Source: Metallyticus violacea
Taxonomy: Eukaryota > Arthropoda > Insecta > Mantodea > Metallyticidae
NCBI GenBank assembly: GCA_030762175.1
Contig: CM060846.1
Location: 182,688,541-182,752,540 of the forward strand
Length of the DNA: 64,000 nt
Reading direction: 5' to 3'
Part shown: in pieces, positions 1 to 11,561 of the stretch
Numbering within the stretch: the first letter of the stretch is position 1
Layout: each line of letters opens with the position of its first letter
The notes under the pieces: generated by a model
What the model was told of the DNA's origin: nothing
What the model saw: the letters and a program-made list of their open reading frames with translations, nothing else
Databases searched by the model: none
Translations under genes and position numbers: made by a program

Positions 1-2
1 TG

Positions 3-482
3 AAACAACAACGTAAGAATTTAACAGCTAATTTAATGAACAGATGGCTTGAAAATAAGCAAAATAAATATAAAATTAAAGATTTTATAAAACGCCTTTT
101 GGCGCAGTTGTTGCAGTGCTCCAGATTAGACTATTTATGTAATGAGGGAGTCCAGATGCAAAAGGAAATAGATGAGCAATATTATATTCTAACCCAATTA
201 AAAATATATATATAATGAAATGTTCAAACAATAGACAGTGATAAATGATCCTCCAGAAAATTGTGGGAATGGATATATAAACTTTCAAAAAAAAGTCTTC
301 TAGAAACGTATAACAATGAGTGCTTATTTTTAAGATGATGGTCCAACCGGTTTGATTTTCAATGTTTAAATATCAATGAATCCATCGAACTTGAAGAAGT
401 AGAGAGAAAAGGGAGGGAGAAACTGAATGAGAGAAAAAGAAGGTTAAATCAATCGCAAATAGAATTCATTACCATGCATTGT
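3..482 (+). pseudogene. Decayed coding-like frame of unknown family at the left edge
   Basis: One frame (codons starting at base 3) stays open for about 160 codons apart from four scattered stops. The first 70 codons, up to about 214, have no stop and no need of a start, so the frame may begin left of the window. The product would be rich in Lys, Glu, Asn and Arg, ending in a charged stretch (ELEEVERKGREKLNERKRRL, about 388-447). This is unlike the surrounding AT-rich noise and suggests a dead retroelement or exon remnant. I recognise no domain. It could also be chance, because AT-rich A-heavy sequence favours long Lys/Asn frames. Confidence 0.3.
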
Positions 483-1964
483 TAGATATGCCATTTGCAA
501 TGAAATTGGCTAGAAGTGTGACAGCATATATGTTTTAATATACTGTTAACAAGGATGCATTCTCATTTTTAAAGACAATCTTCTAAATTAATACTTGCTT
601 TAGTTTAACGCCAAAGTATTCTGCAATAAACTGAAAATGCGATTGGCAACAATGATTCATTATGCAGTGACTATGGATGTTCATGCTGCGCTGAAGTTGA
701 TGCTTTTGTATTCATAATTCTGCTGTGTGCATAGTTTCACTACAGGCATCCTATGGATGTAAACAAAGATACACTTTTGAATGTATCAAGTTAGCAAGTC
801 AACAAGCCACTCCACTCCTATGCATTGTTGTCATCTCTTTCTGTGAACTCATTGCACTCTGTTGCTTCAAAGTTATAAAGCTTTGGTACCACATATTAAA
901 TAAAAAGTTCTGTATTTGTCCTTCTCACAATCGGTGCCGGAAATGTTGGGTACTTTCTGACACGCAATCTACGCCTTTCGAATATATAACTCATACTTAC
1001 AAGTTTATCTTCATTAATGAAACTTCTCATTTGGATTGTTCTTTATGTTTCATCAGAGTGCGAGGCTTAGTTAAATAAGTTTATATTCCAATTATTCACC
1101 AAGAGAGAAACCGCATAGGGAACGAGCGGGTCGTAATTATTTCATAGTCACATTTACGGCGTGCTTACTTCATGAATGAATTAGCATGGGCAATGGTGTT
1201 AACCTGCTGAAATACACTCTTAAACGTTTCTCGTGTGTTAATTCATCACATGAGTGTGAAACAACAGATAATTTCTGAGTACTAATGGCACATCATATCC
1301 CAAATCTTTTTAGTCATGCCTTTTCTAATAGTATCTGTTATCGAGACTATCAAACTAAAACTAAGCTTCCTGGGAAAAGAAATTCGATTTAGGATCATTT
1401 TCCTCTTTGATGACGTTTTCTACCACCCAATTATAAAAGCGAGTTCTTCTGTTATAAACTACAGACTGTAATTGGTGACATACTGTAACCTAGATACGGC
1501 AATAATTTTAGCATTTTTGTTGTTTATCTTTCAGATTCTGTAGAAAATCCTGTCTGCTGTGTTAGAGATTTCGCCGATTTTTGAGACTACTTTCCAAGGC
1601 AGCTCCTATTTCATCAAATTGTTCATATGTAAGCAAATGACGTATTCGTATTTATTTCTTTAACATCCGAAAAACCTGGTCTGTTAAACTTATATACTGA
1701 ATCTAATAATGTTTCATGTATTGGAACTGAGCTTTCAGGAAACTTACGTTCAACATTTGCCTTATTTTGCTACATGATTTTCTACCCTTTATGTCTTCAA
1801 GATGTATAGCCACTGATGCAGTGAATACTTAACCATTTAACAATACACAAAAGCTCTGAATGCAGCCTGACTCAAAATTCAAGACAGCTCGCAACTACGA
1901 CATTGGCGAAGGGGTATAACCGCAGTAGTATGATGGCCACGACGTTGGCCAGCCGACCTATGAG
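483..1964. other. No confident gene; possible LINE 3' end on the reverse strand inside
   Basis: AT-rich sequence. A forward 117-codon frame at 725-1078 has no recognisable domain and is probably antisense to the LINE-like signature at 854-981. Nothing else is recognised. Confidence 0.5.
854..981 (-). pseudogene. Possible C-terminal tail of a jockey/CR1-type LINE
   Basis: Read on the reverse strand, one frame gives RRLRVRKYPTFPAPIVRRTN, followed by a segment ending VVPKLYNF. Many jockey/CR1-clade LINE proteins end in a block of the form TR...P..RT.....KLYN.LP, and the spacing here fits. There is one in-frame stop. No RT domain was found upstream (1000-1900), so this would be a severely 5'-truncated copy, the usual fate of LINE insertions. 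The assignment rests on a short motif. Confidence 0.3.
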
Positions 1965-3505
1965 ACAAAATTTAGAAGTGTCTCTCTGCATATTATATTC
2001 ACCAGAGTATTGAGTATGGTTTAGATAAATATGTACAAGTGAAAATATTGTTAATTGGTGATTTTAACACTAGAATAATAGAAGAGTGGTTGCTTTTAAA
2101 TAATTGATTAAAATTTTTGATTGGGAATATGCAGAGGAGATGCGAAGTAGTAAAGATAAATGTTGCAACAAAGAAGGAAATAAATTATTGGAATTTTGTG
2201 ACGAGAATAATATTATAATTTTTAAAGACATGAGAGGTAGGGATAAGGTGGGAAAGTTTACCTTTGCAAATAGAAGTGGTCAAAGTGTGGTGGACTATAT
2301 GTTATGTTTAGTAGGAATGAACTGTGTGCTACAGGATTTTGAGATTGTGAATGTTATTACAATGAGTTGCCATTTTCCGCTAATAGCTAGTTTTGGAGTT
2401 GTAAAGGAGGAGGAGAAGGAGGTTAAAGGCTTGTTAGCTGAGATCAAAGTTCGAAGTCTACAAATGGAAGCAAGAGAAATGTGAGCTTTTTACCAAATAA
2501 TTAGATTCAGAGGCGACAACAATTGGCTGATTGGCACACAAAAATTAATTGATCAAGGTGTAATAGAGGAGACGATAGAAAAGTTAGAGCAGAGAACCAA
2601 AGGGATAGAGAATAATGTGAGAAAATCGTAGTTGAGGAGAATAGTAACAAGGATATTGATATGATGAAGATTGCCAAGTGGTAAAGAAAAGGGTTGAGCA
2701 AGAAATGAGGTGGAGGCAATCAAGGGTCAATGATTAAAGGGAAAATTTCTAGGTTTTGAGGTGGAGTTATAAATGCCTATTAGAAGTGAATAAAAATAAT
2801 CAGGTACGAGAAGGAGTGCAATTCTATTTGAGTCTTCAAATGTCGAATGATTTGGTTACTAGTTAAAATACGTATAGGAATGAGGAAAAAGAGAGCAACA
2901 TTGAACCAGATGAATGGTGCAATTATTTTAAGAGTTCACTAGAAAGGGATATTGTTATTAGATAACAAATATAAGAGGGCGAATAATAGCAATACATTGA
3001 TTATCTTCATAAGGGAATTAGTGTAGTAGAAATCTGGGAGCAAATTAGAAAATTAAAAAGCAATTAGGCGAGTGGTAATGTCGGAATTTCAAGGGAATTT
3101 TGGAAACCGTGGTGCAGGAATAGCCGTAGGATACATTTATTAACAAATTTATTTAATAAAACTTTAGAGAGTGGTATGATTCCAAAGAAATGTAGAATAA
3201 ATATGATAATGCATATGTGCAAGGAAAGTTAATAACCCAGCAATTTTATAGATATAGGTCTGTTATCAGTAATAGAAAAGGTCTTCACTGGAACTTTGGC
3301 AAATAGATTACAGCAGTGGTTCGAAGGGGAGGATAAATTATCAGAGTTCCAGTGAGACTTCATAAGAGGAAAAAGAACAGTGGACAAAATTTTCATAATA
3401 AAACAATTATTTATGAGCATTTAGTTTCAAAAGGAGGAGAGTATTTATACATTTGGGGAAGGCTTTTTTAAAAAATAAACTAAATTCACAGTATATCTTG
3501 CCACA
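1965..3505 (+). pseudogene. Jockey/CR1-type LINE relic (endonuclease and N-terminal RT)
   Basis: Remains of a non-LTR retrotransposon protein that nicks DNA and copies its RNA in place. The apurinic-type endonuclease shows IGDFNTRI near 2055-2078, then a 126-codon open segment (2104-2484) with GKFTFANRSGQSVVDYML and a degraded S-x-H-F-P block (about 2368) where active enzymes have SDH. After a charged linker the RT begins: a degraded 'ASGNVGISREFWK' block (about 3070), then SLLSVIEKVFTGTLANRLQQ (about 3263-3322), SEFQ, RGKRTVDKIF, and a broken motif A ending KAFLKNKLN near 3480. Homology stops there, so RT motifs B-E are missing. Multiple stops and frameshifts make it dead. The wording resembles jockey-like elements common in insects; exact clade is uncertain. 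Confidence 0.85.
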
Positions 3506-4529
3506 AAAGTGACTTAGTGACATACAAGTTCTAGTTGTTCTTATTAATATTACTAATAGGCTTTTACAGTGCAGCACCACTATACAGAATTGTTGACAAA
3601 AACCACCGGAATAGAACGCCGGATGCTCTGTTACACATTTTTGACCCGTGGTTACACAAAACGTTCTTAAGAGTTACTCTTGTTTTGCCTGACCTGTGTT
3701 TTGCTTATTTTGTTATTCTTAAGTTTCAGATGCTTTTTTGTGTATATTCGTGCATTAAAATATTATTAGTTTAAATGAGTAATACTTGGTGCATCAGAAA
3801 ACATTTAGTAAAACCGAATATGGGCTGGACTTCACAGGATGAGAGGGAAGAGTGGGCGGCAGGGTGGCGGACTGCTTTAGCACTGCGCCAGCCAGCACGC
3901 CGAGGAGAAATTATGAGGCTACAGATGATATCTAGTATCTGCCTCCCCGATAATTCCATAACGCCTTACAAAGAAGAACCGGTCTCCGTGCCATCCGCTG
4001 TGTTTTTTGCCCCTTCCCTACCCTCTATCGCTCTCTCTTCTTTGGGCGTCTGATGTGCTGTTATCGCCAATAAATAACGGATGGAAAGTGAGGAGAGTAG
4101 GGGAGGAGAAACTCCGATGACCCATCGATGCTCCACAGGAAATCCGCTGCATAGAAGTTCTTTTTTCTCCACTTTATGGCGTTGTCAATACCCTTGCACA
4201 TATAAGCAGAGCAAGGTTGGTTAAAGGGGATGCTATGAGAAATTTATTTTGCCGAGAAAAACCCGTCTTATTCTGAAAGTTCAATATTTTTTTCTGAAAA
4301 TTAAAAGAAAAATGTGATGACTACGAATAGGGTGAAGATATCACTTCTCCAACAGCAGTAGAATATTTGAATCGCTAGGGCTGAAGAGTTAGCAGCGACC
4401 AATCCTTCCAAGAGGAGATTTAGTCATCCATTGCAGAATTAAAGCACGATTCTGGGAAATGGGTGGTTTCCATAGAATTTTAGTCACAACTCAAATCTTG
4501 CATGAAAGTGAAAGAAAAGTCCTGCAATG
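3506..4529. other. No gene recognised; GC-richer block at 3810-4210
   Basis: The stretch 3810-4210 is clearly GC-richer than its surroundings and open on both strands over 60-90 codons, but neither translation shows a domain. It ends with a TATA-like TATAAGCAG (4201-4209). It may be an unrecognised repeat or old element. 3506-3774 has a hydrophobic forward frame of no known family. Confidence 0.4.
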
Positions 4530-4556
4530 AAATAATAATAATAATAATAACAATAA
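4530..4556. repeat. (AAT)n microsatellite
   Basis: Seven AAT units followed by an imperfect unit. Confidence 0.9.
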
Positions 4557-6214
4557 GCATCACTATTCTTTAATCCCCTTTTGTATTTTTTATTTCCGAT
4601 TTCCCTTCAGTTCACGATACTCTTCCCTTATTTATTATCACTACACTCATTAATATTCCTCTGTAATTTTTCACACCTTCTACATACCTTGAAAATGTTT
4701 ATTTCTCCTCCGCCAACTTCCAATTCGCTCTTTTACTGCAACATGCGCCATCGCCTCTACGTATTCAATAATTCGCCATCAGCGCCCCTCTGCACATTAA
4801 TTTCTTATGTTCATTCACCATTTTTCACAGCTGCCAACTGTTTCATAATTTTACTATAGTGAGGAACAAGGGAATTCCTTTGCGCCAACCTATTCAAGCG
4901 AGGATTGAGAATAAAGCATGTGTAATGAGTTAGCTTAAATCTAATCTAGGGGTTACCGATTAAGACTGTTGGATTCTTGCACACGTGCGAAACCAGCAAT
5001 CTTAAAATTTAGCCTCTAGGCTAGGTTTAAGTTTCACAGGATCCCTGTAATAACGAGTAAGTGCTTCGTTGTGTTGTACTTGTGCTTGCTATAAGAAAAT
5101 TGCCTTAAATCTATGCTTAAGAGGTATGCAACATGCAATCTAGTTGATTTCTTGCTGTTGGCAACGACAGTTACATCACCACCATCCCTAGCCACTCATT
5201 GTCCATTTTGCCTTTCCTGCTACCAAAATTAATTATTAATTTAATAGCTTTTCTGGGTTGGGTGGATGGATTAATATCTTGCGACCAGGTCACATCTTCT
5301 CCTGGTGACTTTTGCTTCAATTTCATGTAAGTTTCGCCAAGTTACGCCCACTTATTTCTACCATTGGCGGTTTCGGGTATTTCACCAAAAACTTAACCTG
5401 AAATTTGCCAAAAAAAAGCTGATTTTCAATACTCGCAGCGTTAAAAATATTCTAGTAACATGACTGTGCATTTTAAACTTCGAACAGTGAGTATGTTTTG
5501 TTTTAAAGAAAGTATTTATCGCTTGTGTAATATTATCTAATATTCATCTTAAATGTAAGAGATATTAAAGTTTGTAACTTGGTGTAGTTTACTTTAAAAT
5601 ACATACATATTAGCACAACCTTTACAGGAAAAGCATAAAGGCACTAATTATATTTTATTTTAATGCTATAATTTCTGTGGCTTTAAACCGAGAGCATGCA
5701 GTTTTTAGACTAAAAATCATTTGAAAATGCATCTTAAGAAAATGAAGCTGACGACCATATACTTGATTCCACAAGCAAATTAAGCATATTAAGCATTGCT
5801 CCTCTGATAGTTTTATGTCAAATTCTAATACAAACTAATTTTCACAATAATTTATAACACAAAATGTACGAAAATACTAATTTGTTTCCTTTAATACCTT
5901 GAGCTTTTTGATGGAGAGATTGGTCGCCAATTTCCACAATAAGATAGCCCACTAGAAAAAAAAAATAATGCAACTCTCTTAAGATAGCATGACTTACAAG
6001 CCAATGCCTGGGTCAGCCGCCTGTCTGGGAACTAATTATTTCTGGACACACAGAAAGTACACATACAAACTAACGACTCACTGAATTAGTGGTCATTCCG
6101 ATGTAAGGGCTGCCTCTAACACATCACGAACATGGAATGGGACAGACGCACACGTCAAATATGGAAAGAAGATGAATGATGAAAGGGGACGCGCATACGT
6201 TACAGAAAAATACT
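4557..6214. other. Nothing recognised
   Basis: AT-rich sequence without a recognisable coding or repeat signature. The forward frame at 4581-4859 is Leu/Phe/Ser-rich and low in information. Confidence 0.5.
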
Positions 6215-6350
6215 AAACTCAGCATTTGTCCTTTTTGAGAATTGACTGAGGAAAACCAAGGAAAAAAAATAGTGAGATTAGTCGACGAGATGATTTAAAC
6301 TTCGGACCTCTCGAATACGAGTGCCAAGCGTTACCGCCCGAGTCAAATCG
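6215..6350 (-). mobile_element. SINE-A, degraded 5' half
   Basis: Reverse-strand match to the SINE-A head and upper body: the CCTCAGT-like segment (read here as ACTGAGGAAAACC at 6245) and the tRNA-like B-box region (GACCTCTCGAATACGAG). It is highly diverged and its 3' end is gone, so it is an old copy. Confidence 0.65.
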
Positions 6351-6734
6351 TTCGGTTAACACAACTCTCGAGCGAAATACATACATGCAGCGCTACGGAA
6401 AAATGCGTATATTGTGCCATATGCTGTCTCGTGCTAGGTTTGCAGTGATACTTTTGATTTGGCATTACCGCACACAGTGTGTGATTTTATCAAACTTGAA
6501 TGTGGAAATTATACAGAATACAAATAATGTATCTCAGATTACGTATGCCGCAATGGCCAAAACAAACACATTCAAGGAATGTTATACTACTCAAACTTAT
6601 TGACCATTAAAATCCAGATCAATTATTTAAAGAAAAGACTTCCCTTTCTCTCTATGAACATATACGCCATAAAAGTAAATAGGTGTATCTTTCAGGCCAG
6701 TAGTCTAGGTGTTAAGTTATGAACACGTAAGTGG

Positions 6735-6968
6735 AAGCTCTGCCGATCGACCTCAGCCAGTACCATCCTCCCTGACTAAGGATTTCCCCAAGTTTTCCTC
6801 AGTTCTCAAAAATGACAAATGCCGGAGTGGTACCTTAAACTCAGGCCTGGAACGTTTCATTCCTTAAAACACATTTTTTTCCCCAATTAATCATTTTATC
6901 TCATACAACATCAGTGTTCACCATCTGTGATGCCTCAGCAGTAAAAACGGTGTTAAACACCATTCAAC
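6735..6968 (+). mobile_element. SINE-A, 5' head eroded
   Basis: The body is clear: CCTCCCTGACTAAGG, TTTTCCTCAGT, GGCCTGGAACGTTTC, then the 3' end CTCAGCAGTAAAAACGG-TGTTAAACACC. The tRNA-like head is barely recognisable (CCTCAGCC...). No target-site duplication was found. Confidence 0.85.
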
Positions 6969-7650
6969 AAATGCCGGCATTGAGGACATTTAAAAAGCAG
7001 CGTTAATACAATATGCTTATCATCGTAGTAAGGGGTGCCAGAGGTTTTCAGGGGCTGCTGTAAAGAAAAAATAAAAGCAAATCAGTGGAAATGTTCGCTT
7101 TGAATCGGTAAGTGAATGCAGCGTGATTTAGCTTTACCATAAAGAAGCCCCTACCCATAACATTTTTTCCCTCCCATACATGGCTATACACTTTCTGTGA
7201 AAGCTCCGCACATTTCTTTCCTCTGTTCATGGGCCTCCGTCTTTCTAAACCAAACTATACCGTCGGTACGAGTGCTTTTCCTCTTTGCTGACTTTCACTC
7301 CGCTTCACCCCTCATGCACTTGACGGTACGATTCCGCGCAAAGGCTACACAAAAGAAGGGAACTCGTATTTATTCTGTGCCATTAATCTGACGCAAGTAT
7401 TGTTAGGATGTGCGTGGGGAGAAGTATTAAGAACAGTTTCAATCACATCATCCATCCTCTTGTTCTGGCGATGAAAAAGACGCTTTAGACATCCGTAATC
7501 AAATACCGAGATCCACTCACTTGAGTTAAACCATTGTCAAACTTTGCTCTGGATTTCTTGAGTATTCATACTCAAGTATGAATATTCATATTCATACTGC
7601 AAACAGCTTACCACTTTCTTTATGTCTTTTCATAAAATAATAGTTTACTA
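6969..7650. other. No gene recognised; short palindrome near 7575
   Basis: At 7565-7586 a 10-bp inverted repeat (TATTCATACT / AGTATGAATA) with a 2-nt spacer is followed by further TTCATA copies. A GC-richer segment (7190-7390) is open on the forward strand for 64 codons with no recognisable domain. Confidence 0.5.
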
Positions 7651-7818
7651 TTAATTAGTTAGTGAGTTGAATTAATATTTTTATGCTTCACTTAACATTG
7701 AATTATACAGTACATGTTTCACAGCTGATGATGCGGAAAAAAGCCTGTAAAACATGTTCTGTATAATTCAATGGTAAGTGGAGCATAAGAGCATTAAATC
7801 AACCCACTAGTCAATTAA
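7651..7818 (+). repeat. Long hairpin with hammerhead-like core
   Basis: Two 74-bp arms (7651-7724 and 7745-7818) are inverted copies that align without gaps, with 12 mismatches by my count. The 20-nt loop opens exactly with CTGATGA (7725-7731), the invariant first core box of hammerhead ribozymes. After a weak stem II (GC...GC), the second core box (GAAA in active ribozymes) is altered to TGTAAAA. It is followed by ACATGTT, which fits a minimal stem III (AC/GT) and a GUU cleavage triplet. ACAG (7721-7724) can pair with CTGT (7759-7762) as stem I. This arrangement resembles hammerhead motifs in the terminal repeats of Penelope-like retroelements. The altered GAAA box predicts little or no activity. 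Confidence 0.6.
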
Positions 7819-7879
7819 GAATAAATTAATTGCTTCACTCTATTATTTTCGACACGAGATTAATTTTAAATTTAATAGT

Positions 7880-8036
7880 TCATGTTGAAAAGTCGTACCA
7901 AAATGGTTCAAGTACGAAGTTCCTTCTGAAATACAGGATTTTTACGCCCAAAAAATCCATCGACTGTGGTCAGAATTGTACCCGCGATCTTGGGTCTACA
8001 AAGCAAGTATAGTTACATTATAACCCAGGATCGACA
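7880..8036 (-). mobile_element. SINE-B, 5' half, degraded
   Basis: Reverse-strand match to the SINE-B head: AGGATTTTTACGCCC and AAAAATCCATCGA (7933-7962), then the tRNA-like B-box and GATCTTGGGTCTACAAAGCA (about 7985-8004). The 3' half is absent. Compare the well-preserved copy at 44050-44347. Confidence 0.85.
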
Positions 8037-9187
8037 GGAAGCATTCGAAAAGTAATTTCCTATTTAAATACACACCGCTTTAAACGACTAGTATAATTTA
8101 TTTAGAAGATTGGTGAAGCCTCGCACTACCCAGCTCTTTTTTGTATAGACATGCATTATAAAGGCCTAAAATTGCTCACATCCAAAACCACAAAATAGTT
8201 CACTGAGTGGCCCAAGATACTAACTACCCTAAGGTTTCGAATATGTGTCTGCTAGAGTAAGAAACGCTAGAAGTGAAATATGATGCAAATACAACGTGCT
8301 ATACATAAACACCCTAAGTTTAACAATCTGTTTTCCATTAATTGTGTTTTCTCAAGAAAACCTTTTACTGAAAGGTAAAGCTGTTAATTATAAAAATGAG
8401 TACAATAATTATTAAAAATCTCAAATTTAACTGGTGACATTTAAAATAGTCAAACTTCACGTGGCTATCAAAGAAGTGGTTTGGAGTTCTCAACAGTGCT
8501 GCAGTGGTGTTGAATTCTCCCCTGAAGGAGAAATTTTTGCTTTCTTATTTTAAGAACCATACTGCCAAGATATTTGCAACCCAAGGTGATAATAATCAAA
8601 ATTTCCCTACTCAGAGCCTTCTGGAGCCTGTTCTGTGGGTGTAGAAACTTCGTTCAAAGGCCATACAGATTACGGCAAACATATTTCGGAAAATACAGTT
8701 CCAAATTTCGGCAATAGGAGGCGTATTTCAATGGAAGTTTTACCGAATTAGAACACAATGCTTCTACATGAAATATGGGCAGCCGGTGTCAGAAAATTAT
8801 TATGCGTCGATTTTCATATCCTTAGGGATGAAAGACGGTGATCTGCTGGTGAAGCTATTTCATCTAAATGGCAACAATATCGTCATTTGATGGATTGCTT
8901 AAAGGTTCAATGTCTAAAAGCAGGCAGAAATTTGAAAAAATAGGAAAGTTAGATGTGCCACCATAAGGGAAAGACGGCAAATCCCAGTTGAGGTTGACAA
9001 GGCTTCCGGTTCTGATACGATGAACCGGACTGTCCACCTCCTGATGATTCTGTTCATTTTGCACTGGTACTTATGAGATAAATTGGTGCAGTAATTACAG
9101 TTACAAGATGCACATTCATGTGCCGAGTTTGCTTATAGGTTTCTGGCGAAGATGGCAGGTGATGACATATGATCTTGGAGTATGTAC
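8037..9187. other. Nothing recognised
   Basis: No coding or repeat signature identified. A 66-codon reverse frame at 8864-9064 shows no domain. Confidence 0.5.
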
Positions 9188-9448
9188 CACCTTGGAGGTC
9201 GAGGTCGCTAGTGGAATATCTGGGGTTCGATTTACGCCATGAACGTCCTCCCTGACTGCGGGTTTTTCCAGGTTTCCCCAGTCTTCGTAAATGGGAAATG
9301 CCGGGGAGGTACCCTAAACTTGTACCTGGAACTTTTTTACTTAAAAAAAATTAATTTCCCTATTTAGCATCTCATCTCATGTATCACCAGTACCCACTGT
9401 CTGTAATGCCTCAGTAGTAAAAAGAACGTTACACGCTATACAAAAAAT
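9188..9448 (+). mobile_element. SINE-A, near full length, diverged
   Basis: Head with GAGGTCGAGGTCG and CTGGGGTTCGATT (B box), body with CCTCCCTGACTGCGGG, GGGGAGGTACCCTAAACTTG and CATCTCATGTATCACCAG, 3' end CTCAGTAGTAAAAAG and a short A tail. It belongs to the A-tailed subtype. Confidence 0.9.
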
Positions 9449-9524
9449 CTTGGAATATTCTACAGGCAGATAAAGCACCCAATACCCTAGGACAGCACAT
9501 GGTTCCTGCCTTGAGGATGTTTCG

Positions 9525-9850
9525 AGTCCCCTATCTTCGTACAAGATGGAGCAGCTAAGGGATCCGCTTCATGGTCGATGAACTCTTCATCTGCAAAAGA
9601 TTTCCGAGTGATTTCTAGCTGTGGAGTTTACTGGAGGATCGTGGCTTCAGGGAGACGGAGCGCGACTCTGGCTGAGTTCAAAACCAACATAACACAACAT
9701 ATTGCAAAAATCCCCGGGAATCGCTTCATGTCGCCATTAAACCGTTGCATTACGGTTCCAACACGTAAGTGCCACAGAAGGGGCGCATATTATAGTATTC
9801 CCTTTTCTACTCATGTTCGTAGTCACTTGGTGGTAATCTTTTGAACTAAA
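9525..9850 (+). pseudogene. Tc1/mariner-superfamily transposase, C-terminal relic
   Basis: Cut-and-paste transposase remnant. FVQDGAAKGS (about 9537-9566) matches the second-aspartate block (QDGA..H) of a Tc1/mariner lineage. VISS follows (9611), then ATLAEFKTNITQHIAKIP (9669-9722) matches the helix after the third aspartate (TL..LK.NI...IA.IP). The tail RCITVPTRKCHRRGAYYSIP fits the terminal C....G.H....IF block. The region that should hold the third catalytic aspartate (D-F-F-L-W-G) is missing between about 9620 and 9665, so the enzyme is dead. No terminal repeats were found. The 9578-9844 forward frame lies inside this relic. Confidence 0.65.
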
Positions 9851-10426
9851 ATTTTATTTAGATCTCTCTTCGCCTTTTTCTGAACATTATATACGTATCT
9901 AACAAGTTTCACCGACATCTGTTCATTAGAACCCCAGAGGGCTCCAGAGTAAGGTCACTTTCTATTTATCTATCTTGTACGACTTTCGTGAAGTTTCAGC
10001 ACTTTTTCTATCTATCCGCGCTCATGTTCAAAAGAGCCTTTGTTATTAAGTCCAGAATACTCGAGTGCCCTAAACGTTTGTCAAAGACAGCAGCCACGAA
10101 ATAAAATCTAACATTCATTGCCAATATATTTTATTTTAGAAAAAATGTGAATACCATTTCACACACCCATTGCGTGTAAACTAGGCATGGGCCTTTGGTT
10201 CACAATATCGGTATACGAGTCACTAACTCTTCTTCTCTTTCCCTTACACGTGCTAAAAGTCCTATTTATTGATATTTACAAAGTGCATTTGATTTTTAGG
10301 CAGTATCATTTTCACATGGAGCAAGGAAATTATCTTCATTTAAGTTCTATTACATTTACAATTTACATTTTAAGTTCTAATTTGGCGCATGGGTGGCAGC
10401 TGCTTAATAAAAAATTTAACTTGCAC
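9851..10426. other. Nothing recognised
   Basis: AT-rich; no supported gene or repeat before the target-site duplication at 10427-10437. Confidence 0.5.
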
Positions 10427-10437
10427 ACTGTGCTAGG

Positions 10438-10740
10438 ACCGCCACGGGTAACCGAGGTCGTTAAGGCGCGCACTCGTGAGCAGGAGGTCTGGGGTTTGAT
10501 TCCCACCAGAACCATCTTCCCTGACTGAGTTTTTTTTTTCCAGGTTTTCCTCAGTCCTCATAAATGGCGAGTGCCGGGGAGGTACCCAAAACCCTAGGCC
10601 TGGAACGTTTCCTTCTTTAAAAAAAACCTTTCCCAATATCTCATTTCATCTCATGTATTATCAGTGTTCACCGCCTGTGGCGCCTCAGTAGTAAAAAACG
10701 GGCGTTAAACGCTACTCAAAAAAAAAAAAAAAAAAAAAAA
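10438..10740 (+). mobile_element. SINE-A, full length, with target-site duplication
   Basis: A complete copy. The tRNA-Ser/Leu-like head has an A box (ACCGAGGTCGTTAAGG) and B box (GGGTTTGATTCC, one change from GGTTCGAATCC). A conserved body and the 3' end GGGCGTTAAACGCTACTC follow, with a poly-A tail of about 25. An exact 11-bp duplication, ACTGTGCTAGG, lies at 10427-10437 and 10741-10751. This fixes both ends and shows insertion by LINE machinery. The perfect duplication and long A tail suggest a fairly recent insertion. Confidence 0.97.
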
Positions 10741-10878
10741 ACTGTGCTAGGCGAAGGCAACGTAACTGGATAAAATGAGGTCTGGGCCAAACTATCCAAT
10801 TCCATATATTCCAACTGGGAAAACGAAAACACTATCAATGAATATAATACAAAAAGCGATTGTGTTTAGGGTTATATA

Positions 10879-11387
10879 CAGTTTGAGGTAGAAACAATGA
10901 CCCATTGACATAAAAACGTAGTCTTCTGTCCCATGTGTTAAGGACTTGGGAATGCCGAAGAGCTGATCGCTTTGGACTATATCAGCTTTTATTGTTGGCA
11001 TGTTTATGGAGTGCGAACTGTCGGGCCTACCAGGTGGCTTCTTGTTTTGTCATGAACTCCCTGATCCATCTCGTAATCGACTTCCGTGACGGAACTTGTC
11101 GATTCCGACCGATGTCGAAATGTTGCGGAAACAAAAGCTGGTTTCTTATGGCACAATCACCACATTTGAAAAACGTTTCCATTGCAAACGCACGATGCTC
11201 TTTCGACCAGCACTCCATACTGACTGTCAAGTAGTACTGTGCAGCGGAGCCAGCGGGCGTGCAATATGACGTAGAGAAAAAAATGCTTTTAACTCTACAA
11301 CGCAATAGTACAAGCATCATCGCTCTAAGAAACCGTGACTAACAATACGCAAGGTTTAAAATGGGTCATTGTTTCTGCCGCACCCTC
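10879..11387 (-). mobile_element. Tc1/mariner deletion derivative with TIRs and TA duplication
   Basis: A 509-bp element between TA dinucleotides (10877-10878 and 11388-11389). Its ends are inverted: both carry AGAAACAATGACCCATT (10890-10906 and, reversed, 11361-11377) with further imperfect match to the tips. On the reverse strand a frame beginning at Met 11218 reads MECWSKEHRAFAMETFFKCG and ends EATW-stop near 11027. It fits the N-terminal helix-turn-helix of a Tc1/mariner lineage (S.EQRAF.VE.YFK...S...TQ..FR..F). All catalytic blocks are absent, so the element is non-autonomous and could move only with a transposase supplied elsewhere. Confidence 0.85.
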
Positions 11388-11561
11388 TACAAGAAACGTC
11401 TTATAGCACAACTCTATAGCTATTCAGACAGGCACTAAAACACTACCGTCTTCGGGTGAAACAAAAATGTTCTTATATTGTTCGACTGTCGGAAATATTT
11501 TAAGGGCTTAGGGCAATAAAATCATAAGCCACATTTTTACAAAAAATGAGGTGTTCGTATT
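11388..11561. other. Nothing recognised
   Basis: Short AT-rich spacer. Confidence 0.4.
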
